NCBI RefSeq assembly: GCF_001723055.1
Contig: NZ_MDCR01000139.1
Span: 1 to 52,823, forward strand
Reading direction: 5' to 3'
DNA length: 52,823 nt
DNA from: Streptomyces niveus
GTDB taxonomy: Bacteria > Actinomycetota > Actinomycetes > Streptomycetales > Streptomycetaceae
Both the position numbers and the translations under genes were made by a program. Positions within the stretch are counted from its first letter, which is position 1. Each line of letters begins with the position of its first letter. This document shows positions 35,401 to 44,900 of this stretch, piece after piece. The notes under the pieces are model-generated. The model worked only from the letters and a program-made list of their open reading frames with translations. It had not been told where the DNA came from and made no database searches.

Positions 35401-38400
35401 CCGCACACCGCGACCGGCAGCGGGTCCGGAGCCATCGGCACGGACCCGGCGAGGGCCGCTCGCTGGGCGGCGGGCGAGGACATGGAGTGGCCCCGGGAAC
35501 CGGGTCGGCGACGCGTGCCGCTGTGTGTCCGTCCCTTCGACCACTCGACCCGCTACGGGCCGTCCGGTCTCCCGACCGGAACCGCACCCTTCTGGCCGGA
35601 ACGCTCCGAGCACGTCGTCGTCCGCGACGACCCGGCACTGCGACTGCTCGCCCAGGTCCGGCGCGCGGAGCCGCCCGTTCCCGGCCCCGTCGCCCACAGC
35701 CACGGCACACTTCTGGTTCTCGCGCCGGAGGAGGCCGATGCCACCCTCCTTGAGGAGGTCGCCGGCGCGGACCGCGACGTGGTTGTCCTCCGTGGCCCGT
35801 CCAGGCTTCCGCTGCCCTGCGCCCGTACGGTCGAGACGGATCTCGGCGGCCGGGAGAGCACCCTCACCGCCCTCGCGGAGGCGCGGTCCGCCCACGGTCC
35901 TTTCACCATGGTGGTGGATCTGGTCGACGCTCTCGCCGGCCCCGGCCGGCCACCGCGGACCGCGGGCCGCGTCGCCCTCCTCCAGGAGCTGGCGGCCAAG
36001 GCCGCCGACCACCCCCTGACCCTGGTCCACGTCCGGCGCACACCCGGCTCCCGTACGAGCTCGCCGGACGGTGAACTGGTGCTGACGGCGGGCCGGATGG
36101 CCGGATTCGTACGGGCGGCCGGTGCCGAGTACGGGTCCGTCACCGCCGTCACCGTCGCGTACGACACGCCCCCGCCGGGGACGTCGGGCACCCTCGGTCT
36201 GGCTGTCTCCGAGGGCTCCGGCGCCACCCCGGGAACCGAGGTCCGCTGGACGGCCGGCACCCGGGAGATCCTGGTCGCCGAAGAGGTCGCACCGCCCCGC
36301 GTGGCCGGCGAGGGACGGCTCGGAGCCTTCCCGGTGGCGGCCGACCGCCCCTACGTCATCACCGGCGGCACCGGCGGCCTGGGGCTCGCCGCCGCCGAAC
36401 TGCTGGTCGCGCGTGGTGCCCGGCGAATCGCCCTCACCGGGCGCCGCGAACTGCCGCCGAGAGAGCGATGGCAGGACACCGGCCCCGACGTGTGGTGGGG
36501 CGCCCGTACGGCCGCGATCACCCGTATGGAGCGCGCAGGCGCCCAGGTGCTGCTCCACCACGGCGGCCCCGACCGGCTCCAGGGCTTCCTGGACGATGTC
36601 CGCACCCGCTTCGGCCGGCCCGCCGGAATCCTGCACTGTGCCGGAGCCCTGTCGTCCACACCCGCCTTCGTGCACAAGAAGGCGGAGGAGTTCGACCTCA
36701 CGTGGGAACCGAAGGGCCCCGTACTGGCGGCCTTGGTACGTGCCCTGGGGGACGACGAACCCGACTTCGTGGTGCTCTACTCCTCCGTGTCGGCGCGGCT
36801 GCCCGCCCTCGCCGTCGGCCTCGCCGACTACGCCGCCGCCAACGCGGCCCTGGACGACTACGCCGACTTCGCGTCGGCCGCCGCCCGAGCACGCGGGAGC
36901 GCCACCCGCTGGCTCTCCATCGGCTGGGGAAGCTGGTCCGGCGTGGGCATGGGGGCGGTGACCACCCCACGCTACGACGAACTGGGCCTGGTGCCGATGG
37001 GCGCCGAGGACGGTCTCGCCCTGCTCGACGCCGCTCTCGCCGTGCCGGACCACGGGATCCTCACCGCCGTCGCGGTCCGGCCGGACGAGCGGCCGGCTCC
37101 GGTGAGTGCCCCGACGGCGGGCCGCCCTTCGCTGCAGGACTCACCACCGCAGACGGCGGGCGACGGGGCCCACGCCGCGCTCGTCGAGCGTCTTTCCGGT
37201 CATGTCACCGGCATCCTGGCGGAGACCCTCGGGATGGCACCTGAACGGATCGGCGCCGACCGGCCGTTCGCCGATCTGGGCGTCGACTCGATCCTCATCG
37301 CGAGCATCGTTGTCCGGCTCGAAGCCGTCACCGGTACCGCGGTCGAACCGTCGGCCGTCCTTGAACATCCGACCGTACGGCGTCTCGCCCGGCATCTGGC
37401 GAGCACCCGCCCCGAGGCCGTGGCCCGCTGGGCCGGCGGCCCCGGAACAGCGAACGGCGGCCACGGGGAAGCCCCGCCTGTACCCGACCCGGTGCCGGCG
37501 CCGGGTGCCGGTGTGCCTAGAGGAGCCCGGGCCGAGACACCACTGGCGGTCATCGGCATGGCAGGCAGGTTCCCCGGAGCACCCGACACCCACGCCTACT
37601 GGGACCTGCTGGCACACGGCCGGTCCGGCATCCGCGAAGTGCCGCGCAGCCGCTGGGACGTGGCCTCGCTCTACTCGCCCGAGTACACCCCCGGAATGAG
37701 CGTCGGCAAGTGGGGCGGCTATCTGGACGGCATCGAGGACTTCGACCCCGAGTACTTCGGCATTCCCGAGGCGGACGCCGCACACATCGACCCGCTGACC
37801 CGGCTCGTCCTGGAGACGACCGAATCGGCACTGGCCGACGCCGGGTACCGGGGCGAGGAGCTGGCGGGCCGCCGGATCGGCGTCTACGTGGGCTCGGGGA
37901 GCAGCGGGTACGCCTCCCGCGTCACCGTCCCCGGCCGGGCCACCGCGACCGGGCTCAACCAGAACTTCATCGCGGCCCACCTGGCCCATCTGCACGACCT
38001 GCGCGGCCCCAACCTCGTGGTGGACACGGCCTGTTCGTCCTCCCTGTCCAGCCTCCACCTCGCGCGCCAGGCACTGCGGCTCGGTGAGTGCGAGATGGCC
38101 CTCGTCGGCGGTGCCGATCTGCTGCTCGACGAGACCCGGTTCCTCTCGCTCAGCGCCGCCCGCGCGCTCTCGCCCGACGGTACGTGCCATGTCTTCGACG
38201 CCGCCGCCAACGGATTCGTCCCCGGTGAGGGCGTCGGAGTCGTCCTGGTGAAACCGCTCGACGCGGCCCTCGCCGACGGGGACCGGGTTCTCGCGGTCAT
38301 CGAGTCCACCGCGATGAACAACGACGGCCGCACCATGGGACTGACCACCCCCAACCCCGAAGCCCAACAGGACGTGGTGCGCGAGGCGCTGCGCGCCGCC

Positions 38401-38949
38401 GAAGTGAGCGCTTCCTCCGTCTCGTACGTCGAGGCACACGGCACCGGCACCATGATCGGTGATCCGATGGAACTGCGGGCGCTGACTGCCGTGTTCGCCG
38501 AAAGCACCGACGAACGCGGATTCTGCGCGGTCGGCAGCGTCAAGTCCAACGTGGGGCATCTGCTGATGGCGGCCGGCATGGCCGGACTCCAGAAGATCGT
38601 CCTCTCCCTGGGGCACCGGCAGCTCCCACCCACCCTGCACTGTGAGCGCCCCAACCCCCGCTTCGCCTTCGAGACCTCCCCGTTCCGCGTGCAGGACCGG
38701 CTCGAACCCTGGCAACGCCGGGAGGGTGTGCGCCGGGCCGGGCTGAGCGCCTTCGGTTTCGGCGGCACCAACTGTCACGTCGTCCTGCGCGAGCCCACCG
38801 ACACGGAGCTGAGCACCACCCGGTCCGTGCGGTCGCCCCTCGCACCGCCCGTCTTCCGGCGGCGCCGGCACTGGGTCGAGCGCACCGCCCGGCTCGACCC
38901 CTCGTACCCGCGCCCCCGTCCCATGTTCGAGCTGGAGGAACTGATCTAG
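26458..38949 (+). CDS. Trans-AT PKS 1: MaoC-SDR-FkbH-ACP starter unit, KS1-KR-ACP, KS2-KR-ACP, KS3
   Basis: A 4163-residue protein, ATG after GGAGGATCG. Order: MaoC-type double hotdog about 1-270 (D26ASPLH hydratase motif, then AHGAL); SDR ketoreductase about 285-525 (GGSRGLG 295-301, Y437-x3-K441); FkbH domain about 565-1060 (HAD motif DCDNT at 756-760) that would load a glyceryl unit from 1,3-bisphosphoglycerate; ACP1 (Ser1201, LQSLEI). KS1 1280-1700 (C1444, H1579, H1618), KR1 to about 2310 (nucleotide loop near 2083, Y2225-N2229), ACP2 (S2372). KS2 2477-2890 (C2631, H2766, H2807), KR2 to about 3530 (Y3458-N3462; no LDD-like motif, so A-type is possible), ACP3 (S3611). KS3 3696-4115 (C3859, H3994, H4034) ends the protein, so its module is finished by PKS2. 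No AT domains occur. Three KS triads are complete. The next gene starts 2 bp after the stop. Confidence 0.94.
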   Translation: MKPTAVTGDFRVTRSDVRAFAAAGGDASPLHVDDGHARRTPFGQPVAHGALCVLRALALVPVAADVCLVSLRARFLGPVFPDQRYTWETPATGETGGPDTPVTTLRVADGGSVLLEIEARYAPGAVSGPPPAPTRRRFVRRAADSVLQDLVPGTEFGTRYRPDWPALARLVDEAGLARHGVGVEHAAVLAWASQLAGMEVPGRSALVGGIDADFEQAPARGVFAARAVLADVDTRFRAVRLTGEVTAGHTTATVEVRSFSRREFGAPDTGLLRDLLGPDTLRTRPLAGRTAVVCGGSRGLGAALVQAFALAGATVHLIHRDSAAEAAALVDALDHDGARVHVHQADVGDTPGCREVREEVLRSTGAPDILVLNAAPPVRPLDPHPDTVTRSGEHLAAAVRLVQAPLAAFLADLPAGGLVVAVSSAYAERPRRGLSHYTAAKRAVEGLVEAVTVDRPDLAALVVRPPRLATAFGDSVTDDDALAVERAAATVAVRVAEGVPLGTVGLLTRFESADNSPGPARISSRHADTTTEGPRPETSAAYDTEAPAPDGPADEPAPVDREPDSPALAVAATFTTDPLHAPLAHWCGRLGLGLTVRPAPYGQVFQQLLDPGGIFASNTRGCNAVLLRVEDWPEGPDGERTADEFEEAVRAGAARFTVPLLVLLLPGSPPAVQRRGQALRAMEERLTHALDGVPGVRAVRVGDRADGHWVADHHDPAREELAHIPYTPEACTVLATAVARQVHALLGRPYKVLVLDCDNTLWRGVCGEDGPGGVEIADAHLALQRWAVERHDEGVLVCLASKNTAEDIDDVFLHHPGMPLRPEHIAARRVDWNPKADNLRALADELRVGIDSFVFLDDNPVEVAAVQAAQPDVLALTLPADESRWPAFLARLWSFDRAEVTDEDRRRTAMYRASRRREEARGSATSLAAFIDGLDLEVDVHEATGEQLARAAQLTQRTNQFNLAPHPRTLAELRALLAGGARCRVAEVRDRFGDYGLVGVAVTRESAGAVVLDTFLLSCRVLGRGVEHAFLASVARALMAGTGPAELTAGHRPTGRNTPAADFFRDAMGQGDDAQDGTRRHRAPLDRLAALRFRPDARGALPDGPARAVTPTATAPAYEASRRTALAELACELTDGAALHRAVTDGSTDPDSSPPSEREQSSAEALPHPFEAVREVVSRLVRVPVTDLTPETTLESLRLQSLEIVDATVALEKVFGRQPKTLFFEHATLGALSRALVPAPNSGPAAPKEPHAARPAEARSALPTPGRANSVHRHDNNNDIAVVGIAGRYPGAEDITRLWDNLKAGAESLDDVAGRWGGLDAVDPRGGPDRTYSSSGGLLDGIDEFDALFFHLAPSEARTMDPQQRLFLQAAHHALEDAGHTMASIGRDVGVYVASMGPDYAVLSANAALEGNSRYPNSDLYQLANRVSHFMDFTGPSIAVDTACSGSGVAIQLACDAIRSGTVSAALAGGVNLILHPARRIQYAQLGMISPTGRCRPFGDGADGMVTSEGVGVVLLRPLRDALADGDHVYGVVKAASANSDGRTNGFTVPNPRAQADLIARTLRRADADPSTIGYVEAHGTGTPLGDPVEIRGLGSAFAAVPPSSDIPIGSIKGNIGHTEAAAAVAGLTKVLLQLRHRTLVPSLHSERLNPDIDFAATPFRVQQHKAPWPTPPDGARRRAGLSSFGAGGVNVHLVIEEAPDPPPRTRRITGPELVLLSARDDEALRRICARLAGRLRSADSEPPLADTAFTLREGREHLAVRVALVVSGTAELVDRLESLAAPDRTVEEAARHTPGAVWGRADDGRLGDVFDGGEPADDMLRTLVADGDRSGLEKLGRLWSQGARVNPGRILPSTGRRRVSLPGYPFARQRHWLPVTDTAPAAAPSRDESSVTLYTPVWEPAPAPTAVPADGAVVLVVGGPPEWADGAPHQVAHPRELAAAVGGGPYDIVVVDRRGLEHDGGALTASLDRASETLDALAALADGRSCTYVTVTRPDRADPAAALFTGFGRALEHEAPGFRQIRVEVDPGAPEPALAEILDQVAAGDREVRVADGARLVRTWSAAGPGSGGTSLRRGAHYVITGGAGGLGRLLTAHLVKHWAAKVTWLGRSGGQEDGTGEACHTEATSGGAVHTLRADVTDADALAAALASARRRFGPVHGVVHAAGLLHDAPAREQTREQLRSVLAPKTFGSVAVDSATADDPLDFFVMMSSFVGTLGNGGQTAYCAANRYLDAFAEHRRSLVERGERSGRSVSVAWPLWREGGMRMPDSVRRLIGSTSGFGQLETPAGLLALENALRQDSSRVLVAVGDQDRIAAALARPSVPPPTGAATRVGDHESRLRELLRQEAADLVKVDVRQLTDTTAFGDYGFNSLLFTDFANRLNDLLDVAVTPVVFYQHPTVDALTTALLETVTRVPELSGTGPSDGAGADAGPRTSGQPVVVPPGAEQTRPATLPAAPLAVPPSGTPSGTPSAMEPVAVIGMAGRLPGSPDLDTYWRHLLERRDLVGPAPADRFGLSDVRGGFLEDVLAFDAEFFALSPREAALMDPQQRLFLETAWQAVEDAAIRPSSLAGSRTGVFVGATLSDYADLLRRADERIAAQSITGHVQSVIANRVSYLLDLRGPSEVVDTACSSSLTALHRALGALAAGECDLAIAGGVNTLFDPDWFDSLGQAGLLSETGRCWTFDGRADGFVRGEGVGAVVLKPLSRAIADGDPVRAVLRGSAVAHGGRAHSLTAPRPEAQAEVVTTALARAGVDPRTISYVETHGTGTRLGDPIEIAGLTAAFGRPAEGEAPWCQLGAVKPNIGHLESAAGIAGLLKVLLAIEHRTLPPNAVGDTSNPHLRLDGTAFALPDRTREWRPVDTDGAPLPLRAGLSAFGFGGANAHLVVEEPPAAVAPGPSRTTPGEPHVLLLSAPDQDRLRAHARALRDELLCARRDFADLAYTSRVTRDPMPARLALVVPGPGEAVAALDAFLAGGAVPLPHTATGSGSGAIGTDPARAARWAAGEDMEWPREPGRRRVPLCVRPFDHSTRYGPSGLPTGTAPFWPERSEHVVVRDDPALRLLAQVRRAEPPVPGPVAHSHGTLLVLAPEEADATLLEEVAGADRDVVVLRGPSRLPLPCARTVETDLGGRESTLTALAEARSAHGPFTMVVDLVDALAGPGRPPRTAGRVALLQELAAKAADHPLTLVHVRRTPGSRTSSPDGELVLTAGRMAGFVRAAGAEYGSVTAVTVAYDTPPPGTSGTLGLAVSEGSGATPGTEVRWTAGTREILVAEEVAPPRVAGEGRLGAFPVAADRPYVITGGTGGLGLAAAELLVARGARRIALTGRRELPPRERWQDTGPDVWWGARTAAITRMERAGAQVLLHHGGPDRLQGFLDDVRTRFGRPAGILHCAGALSSTPAFVHKKAEEFDLTWEPKGPVLAALVRALGDDEPDFVVLYSSVSARLPALAVGLADYAAANAALDDYADFASAAARARGSATRWLSIGWGSWSGVGMGAVTTPRYDELGLVPMGAEDGLALLDAALAVPDHGILTAVAVRPDERPAPVSAPTAGRPSLQDSPPQTAGDGAHAALVERLSGHVTGILAETLGMAPERIGADRPFADLGVDSILIASIVVRLEAVTGTAVEPSAVLEHPTVRRLARHLASTRPEAVARWAGGPGTANGGHGEAPPVPDPVPAPGAGVPRGARAETPLAVIGMAGRFPGAPDTHAYWDLLAHGRSGIREVPRSRWDVASLYSPEYTPGMSVGKWGGYLDGIEDFDPEYFGIPEADAAHIDPLTRLVLETTESALADAGYRGEELAGRRIGVYVGSGSSGYASRVTVPGRATATGLNQNFIAAHLAHLHDLRGPNLVVDTACSSSLSSLHLARQALRLGECEMALVGGADLLLDETRFLSLSAARALSPDGTCHVFDAAANGFVPGEGVGVVLVKPLDAALADGDRVLAVIESTAMNNDGRTMGLTTPNPEAQQDVVREALRAAEVSASSVSYVEAHGTGTMIGDPMELRALTAVFAESTDERGFCAVGSVKSNVGHLLMAAGMAGLQKIVLSLGHRQLPPTLHCERPNPRFAFETSPFRVQDRLEPWQRREGVRRAGLSAFGFGGTNCHVVLREPTDTELSTTRSVRSPLAPPVFRRRRHWVERTARLDPSYPRPRPMFELEELI

Positions 38950-38951
38950 CC

Positions 38952-41900
38952 ATGCCGGAGAATCGATCCCCCCAGCGCCCCGACGACCTCCTGCGACCGC
39001 TCACCGGCCGACGGGCCGCCACCACCGTCGGACCCGACGACCCGGCCGTCCGCGATCACCTGGTCCACCAAGTGCCCGTGCTTCCGGGTGTGTTCCTCCT
39101 CGACCTGGTGCTTCGAACCGTCCGCAGGGGCGGGATCGACCCCGGCCTCGTCGAGCTGCGCCGCATCGTCTTCCGCGCCCCCGTCATGGGCACCGGCGGA
39201 CGGAGCACGGTCGAGGTCGGCCTTGGCGAGGCGGCGGAGGGGCAGCCGCTGCCGGTGACCGTACGCAGCCGTCCGGCCGACGACCCACAGGCACCGTGGG
39301 AGACCAACTGCACGGCCGAACTCCACCGTGCCGACGGCCGGCCCACCCGCCACGTCGACTTCGCGGCACTGGTGGACACGGCCCCGCGCACGGTCGCCGT
39401 GGACGACCTGTACGGACTGGTGCGCGGGCTCGACATCGAACACCGCGGATTCATGCGGGCGTCCGGCACGGTCCACGTCGGCTCCCTGCACGCCGTCGCA
39501 CGGATGCGGCTGGCCGACGAGGCGGTGGCCCACCTCGGTGACTTCCACGCCCACCCGGCGGTGCTCGACTTCGCGACCCTGGTGCCGATGCTCCTGCTCG
39601 ACGGGCACGACGCGGACGGGCCGCGCCCCGCGTACATCCCCCTGTACATCGAGTCGTTCCGCGCCCGCACCGGGGTGGCGGCGCAGAACGTGGTCCATGT
39701 CCCGGGACCGGTCGGCGGAGGACTGGACAGCGAACTCTTCGACGCCGATCTGGAGATCTGCTCGCCGACCGGCGAAGTGGTCGCCGAACTGATCGGCTTC
39801 CGCGCCAAACGTGTCCGCTCCGCCGACCTCATCACCGACCGCGCCCAGCGCCCGGCCGACCGCCCGGATGGTGCGGCGGACCCGACTCCCGCCGCGGCCG
39901 CGGTCGGTGAGGGGGACTTCGAGGACCAGGTCGGCGCTCTCGTGGCAGGGCGACTGGGAGTCGGGGCCGACGACGTCGACAGGGACCTCGGTTTCTACGA
40001 GTGCGGTCTCAGCTCCGTCGACCTGCTCGGCATCGCCGCGGACCTGGAGGAGATCCTGCGCGTCGAGCTGTATCCCACCCTGCTCTTCGAGCACCCCACG
40101 GTCCGGCGGCTGGCCGCCCATGTGCGGAAGGAGCACCCCGCCGCCACCGCCCCGGCGCAGCCCGCGTCGGGGCCTCCGGCGGCACAGCCCGCACCGAGAC
40201 CCCCTGTCACCCCGGCCGCCGCGCTCGTTCCCCGTGACCGGTCCTCCCACGACGACAGCGCCCGCGTGGAGCCGCTGGCCGTGGTCGGTCTGGCCGGGCG
40301 CTACCCCGGGGCCCGGACCCCACAGCAACTGTGGGAGGTGCTGGCCGAGGGCGAGGACCGCGCCACCGCCGTTCCGGCGGACCGCTGGGACCACACGGCG
40401 TACTTCGACGCGCGCCGGGGCACACCGGGGCGCACCTACTCCCGGTGGGGCGCCTTCTGCGAAGGAGTGGCCGAGTTCGACGCCGGGTTCTTCCACTTCG
40501 ACGACCGCCAGGCCGAGCTGACCGACCCTCACGAACGGCTGCTGCTCCAGACCGCGTGGGAGGCCGTCGAGGACGCCGGGCACACCCCCGAAGGGCTCGC
40601 CGAACAGACCGGCCGTGCGGTGGGCGTGTTCGCCGGCGCCATGTGGAACGACTACCAGCTGCACGGACTGGACCGGCTGCGCGCGGGGACCGCCGACATC
40701 GCCGGATCCTGGTCCTCGGCGCTGTCCAACCGGCTGTCCTACGCCTTCGACTTCGCGGGCCCCAGCCTCACCGTGGACACCGCGTGCTCCGCCGGAACGG
40801 CCGCCCTCCATCTCGCCGCCGACGCGATCCGGCGCGGCGAGTGCCGCGCCGCGCTCGTCGGCGGGGTGAATCTGTCCCTGCACCCCTACAAGTACCTGAG
40901 GCTGGCGGAACTCGGACTGCTCTCCCCGACCGGGCGGTGCCGCCCCTTCGGCAGAGACGCGGACGGCTATGTACCCGGCGACCACGTCTACGGGCTGGTA
41001 CGGGGCTCGGCGCTGCTGCACAGCGGGCGCACCAGCGGCTACTCCGTGCCCAGCCCGGAGGCACAGGCACGTGTGGTCAGCGCGGCGCTCGCCGACGCGG
41101 GAGTCTCACCGCGCACCATCGGATATCTGGAGGCGCACGCGTCCGGGACTCCGCTCGGCGACCAGATCGAAGTCGAGGCGCTCACCTCCGTCTACTCGGC
41201 GGCCTCCGACGACCGTGGCTACTGCGCCATCGGATCCGCCAAACCGGTCATCGGACACCTGGAGGCGGCGGCCGGCATCGCCGGTATCACCAAGGTGCTG
41301 ATGGCCCTGCGGCACCGGACCCTGCCTGCGGCCGCGGATGTCGGCGACCCCCATCCGTCGATCCACTGGGAGACGACCCCCTTCCGGCTGCCCGCGCGCG
41401 CCGAACCCTGGGCGGCCCCGGTGGACCCGGCCGACGGCAGCCCGCTGCCCAGGCGCGCCGCGGTCAGCGCGTTCGGCGCGGGGGGCGCCAACGCCCATGT
41501 GATCGTTGAGGAGTTCACGGCCCCGGACCTGCCCCGGCCCGCCGGTGGCCGTCCCCTCGCCGTCCCCGTGTCCGCACGCTCCGCGAGCGCGCTGCGCGAG
41601 CAGGCGGGACGGCTGGCCGCGCACCTGAGTTCGGGGCCGGACCTGGAACTCGCCGACGTGGCCCACACCCTGCGCGCAGGCCGCCGCGCCATGGCGCACC
41701 GACTCGCCGTGGTGGCCTCCACGACCGCCGAACTCGCCGACGGTCTGCGGGCGTTCGCGGAAGGCCGGCCTCCCGGCTGTCCGGTTCATACGGGCACCGT
41801 GGCCGACGGATCCGACGCGGGACCCGCCCGGCGCGGCGACGAGGACGAGACGGCGCGCCGGTGGGTGACCGGAAGCCGTACGGAGTGGACCGTTCCCGAG

Positions 41901-44900
41901 GGAGCCTGCCGCGTCCCGCTGCCGACGTACCCCTTCGAGCGGAGCCGTCACTGGCTGGGCGACATCGCGCAGCCCGGACCGGCCGCTGTGGAGGTCCCGC
42001 CCGCGACCTCCGCCGGTACGCCCGACGGTGTCCGCACGCTGCTGTACGTGCCGTCCACCACGCCTCTTCCGCTGCCGGGCCGCGGCACCGCTCCGGACGG
42101 CCCCCTGCTCGTCTTCGACACCGATCCGGACCGGACGCACGAGCTGCGCGCGCTGCACCCCGAGGTCGTCACCGTCAGGCCGGGCATGTCTTACCAGCGC
42201 ACCGCGCCCGACACGTTCGAGATCGAGCCGGGTGACGCCGAGCAGTACCACCGGCTGGTCGCGACCCTCCGCGCGGAGGGCCGCGACCCCGCCGCCGTCC
42301 TCCATCTCTGGGCGCTCTCCGCGGGCGATACGACGGGCTCCACCGCTTCGGGAGGCGTACTCTCCGCACTGTTCCTGTGCCGGGCGCTGATGACCGGTCG
42401 GCGACACCCCCTGCCCGTGCTGTACTCCTACGCCTCGCGGGGCACGAGTCCCGGCCACGCCGCTGTCGGCGGGCTCGCCCGCAGCGTCCGGCTCGAACAG
42501 CCGAACCTGCTGCTGCGGGCCGTACGGTTCACGTCCGGGGGAGCTGACGCCGCGACCCTGTGGGCCGAGGTGTGCGCGCCGGCCGATGCACGAGGGACCG
42601 AGATCCGCCACACGGACGACGGCCGCTTCGCCGAAGTGTTCCTGCCCGCCGGGCCGTTCACCGGTCACGGAGAGCCGGGACCGGTCCTCAGCCGGCCCGG
42701 CGGCGTCTACCTGATCACCGGCGGGGCCGGCGGGATCGGCCTGCACACGGCCCGGCGGATCGCGGCCACGGACGGCGTTCGCCTGGCACTGCTCGGCCGC
42801 TCACCCGAGAACCACCGAACGGCACAGGCGGTCGCCGAACTCCGGGCGCTCGGGGCGGATGCCCTCTACCTCACCGCCGACGTGACCGACAGGCCCGCGC
42901 TGCTGACCGCGGTGGAGAGGGTACGGGAGCGGTTCGGCCCCCTCACCGGAGTCGTGCACGCGGCCGGGGTGCTCGACGACGCCCTCCTCGTCAACAAGAC
43001 CCGCGCCTCCGCCGAGCGGGTCCTCGCGCCCAAGACGGAAGGTATCGCCGGCCTGGACGCGGTCACCGGCGACGACCCCCTGGACTATCTTCTGATCCAC
43101 TCGTCGCTCGCCTCGGCCGTCGGCAGCATCGGCGGCGCCGACTACAGCGCGGCCAACCGGGCCCTCGACGCCTTCGCGGCCTGGCGGGAGGAGCGGCGTA
43201 CGGCCGGTGCCCGGCACGGCAGGACGCTCGCCGTGGACTGGCCGCTGTGGCGGGACGGCGGGATGCGGATCGACGCCGGACTCCAGGACCGGGTACTGGC
43301 CCGGACCGGATCGGTCCCGCTCGACTCGCGCACCGCCCTCGACACTCTCGACGCCGCACTCGCCCTCGGAGCGGAACGGGTGGTCGTGCTGCACGGCGAC
43401 CCCGTCAGGCTGACCGCCGCACTCGACACCGCGCCGGAGGCAGGTGGCCGGATGCCGGAGGACCGGTCGGTGACACCGGCGCGAGCCTCGGCGCCGCCCG
43501 CCCGGCCGGACGGACGGGCCCGTGTCGAAGCCGCGGTGGAGGCCATGGTCACCGGGGCGCTGCGCCGGGCCGGCACCGAACCGCCGGCCGACTGGACACG
43601 TGCCGGCTTCATGGCACTCGGACTGACCTCGGTAGAGCTGGCCGGGCTGACGACGGAACTCGGTACCTGGCTGGGTGCCGAGCTGCCGGCCACCACTCTC
43701 CTGCGCTACCCGGACACCGACCGGCTCGTCGGCCATCTCCTCGACCAGCACGGGCCCGCCGCGTCCGCCGCGTCCGCCGCGTCCGCCGCGTCAGACATGT
43801 CCGTGCCTGACGGGCCGCCAGCGGACGAGGACCCCGAAACGCTCGACCCGACGGACCCGGCAAGGATGCCCGTCGGCCCGCCCGCGGCGGTCGCCGGTCC
43901 CCGGTCCGCCCGTGATCCACACCCCGGCGCCGGGGCCGGGCACGGGGAACAGCCGATCGCGGTCATCGGTATGGCCGGACGCTTCCCCGGCTCCCGCGAC
44001 ACCGCCGGACTCTGGGCCGACCTGCTGGCCGCTCGCGACCTGGTGAGCCCCGTGCCGCCCGAACGCTGGGACCACAGCCTCTTCCACGACCCCGAGGGCC
44101 GTCGCGTGGACGCCACCGACTGCGGGCACGGAGGCTTCCTGGACGACGTCACCCGCTTCGACGCCGCCTTCTTCGGCCTCACACCTGCCGAGGCCGAGGG
44201 CCTGGACCCCCAGACCAGACAGCTGATGGAGGTGCTGCACGAGACCGCGGAGGACGCCGCCGTCGCTCCACGCCTGCGCGGCTCGGCCACGGGCACCTTC
44301 GTCGGACGCTGCTTCGGCGACTACGACCAGGCCATGACGTCCGCCGGACGGCGTATGGGCGCGCACGACGTCACCGGCACGTCCGTCACGATGACGGCCA
44401 ACCGCGCCGCGTACCACTTCGACCTCACCGGGCCTTCGCTCGTGGTCGACACCGCGTGCTCGTCGTCCCTGTACGCCCTGCACTTGGCGGTCGAGGCGGT
44501 ACGCCGCGGCGAGTGCGACATGGCGTTCGCCGCCGGCACCAACCTGATCCTGGACCCCCAGCACTATGTGCGCAGTTCGGCGCTCGGGGCGCTGTCCCCG
44601 TCCGGGCGCTGCCACACCTTCGACGCCCGCGCCGACGGCTACGTACCCGCCGAGGCCGTGGTCGCCGTCCTGATCAAACCGCTCGACCGGGCCCTCGCCG
44701 ACGGCGACCCCGTCCACGCCGTCATCCGGGCCGTGGGCGTCAACCACGGCGGACGCGCCGGTTCCGTCACCGCGCCCAACCCCGCCCGGCAGACACAACT
44801 GCTCCTGGACACCTGGGCGCGGGCCGGTGTCGACCCGGCGCACATCGGCTACCTGGAGGCCCACGGCACCGGTACGGCGCTGGGCGACCCCGTCGAGATC

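Noticed and set aside
40900..41100. KS4 lesion as a frameshift
   Set aside because: The frame is continuous before and after the junction and conserved motifs follow, so it is an in-frame loss.
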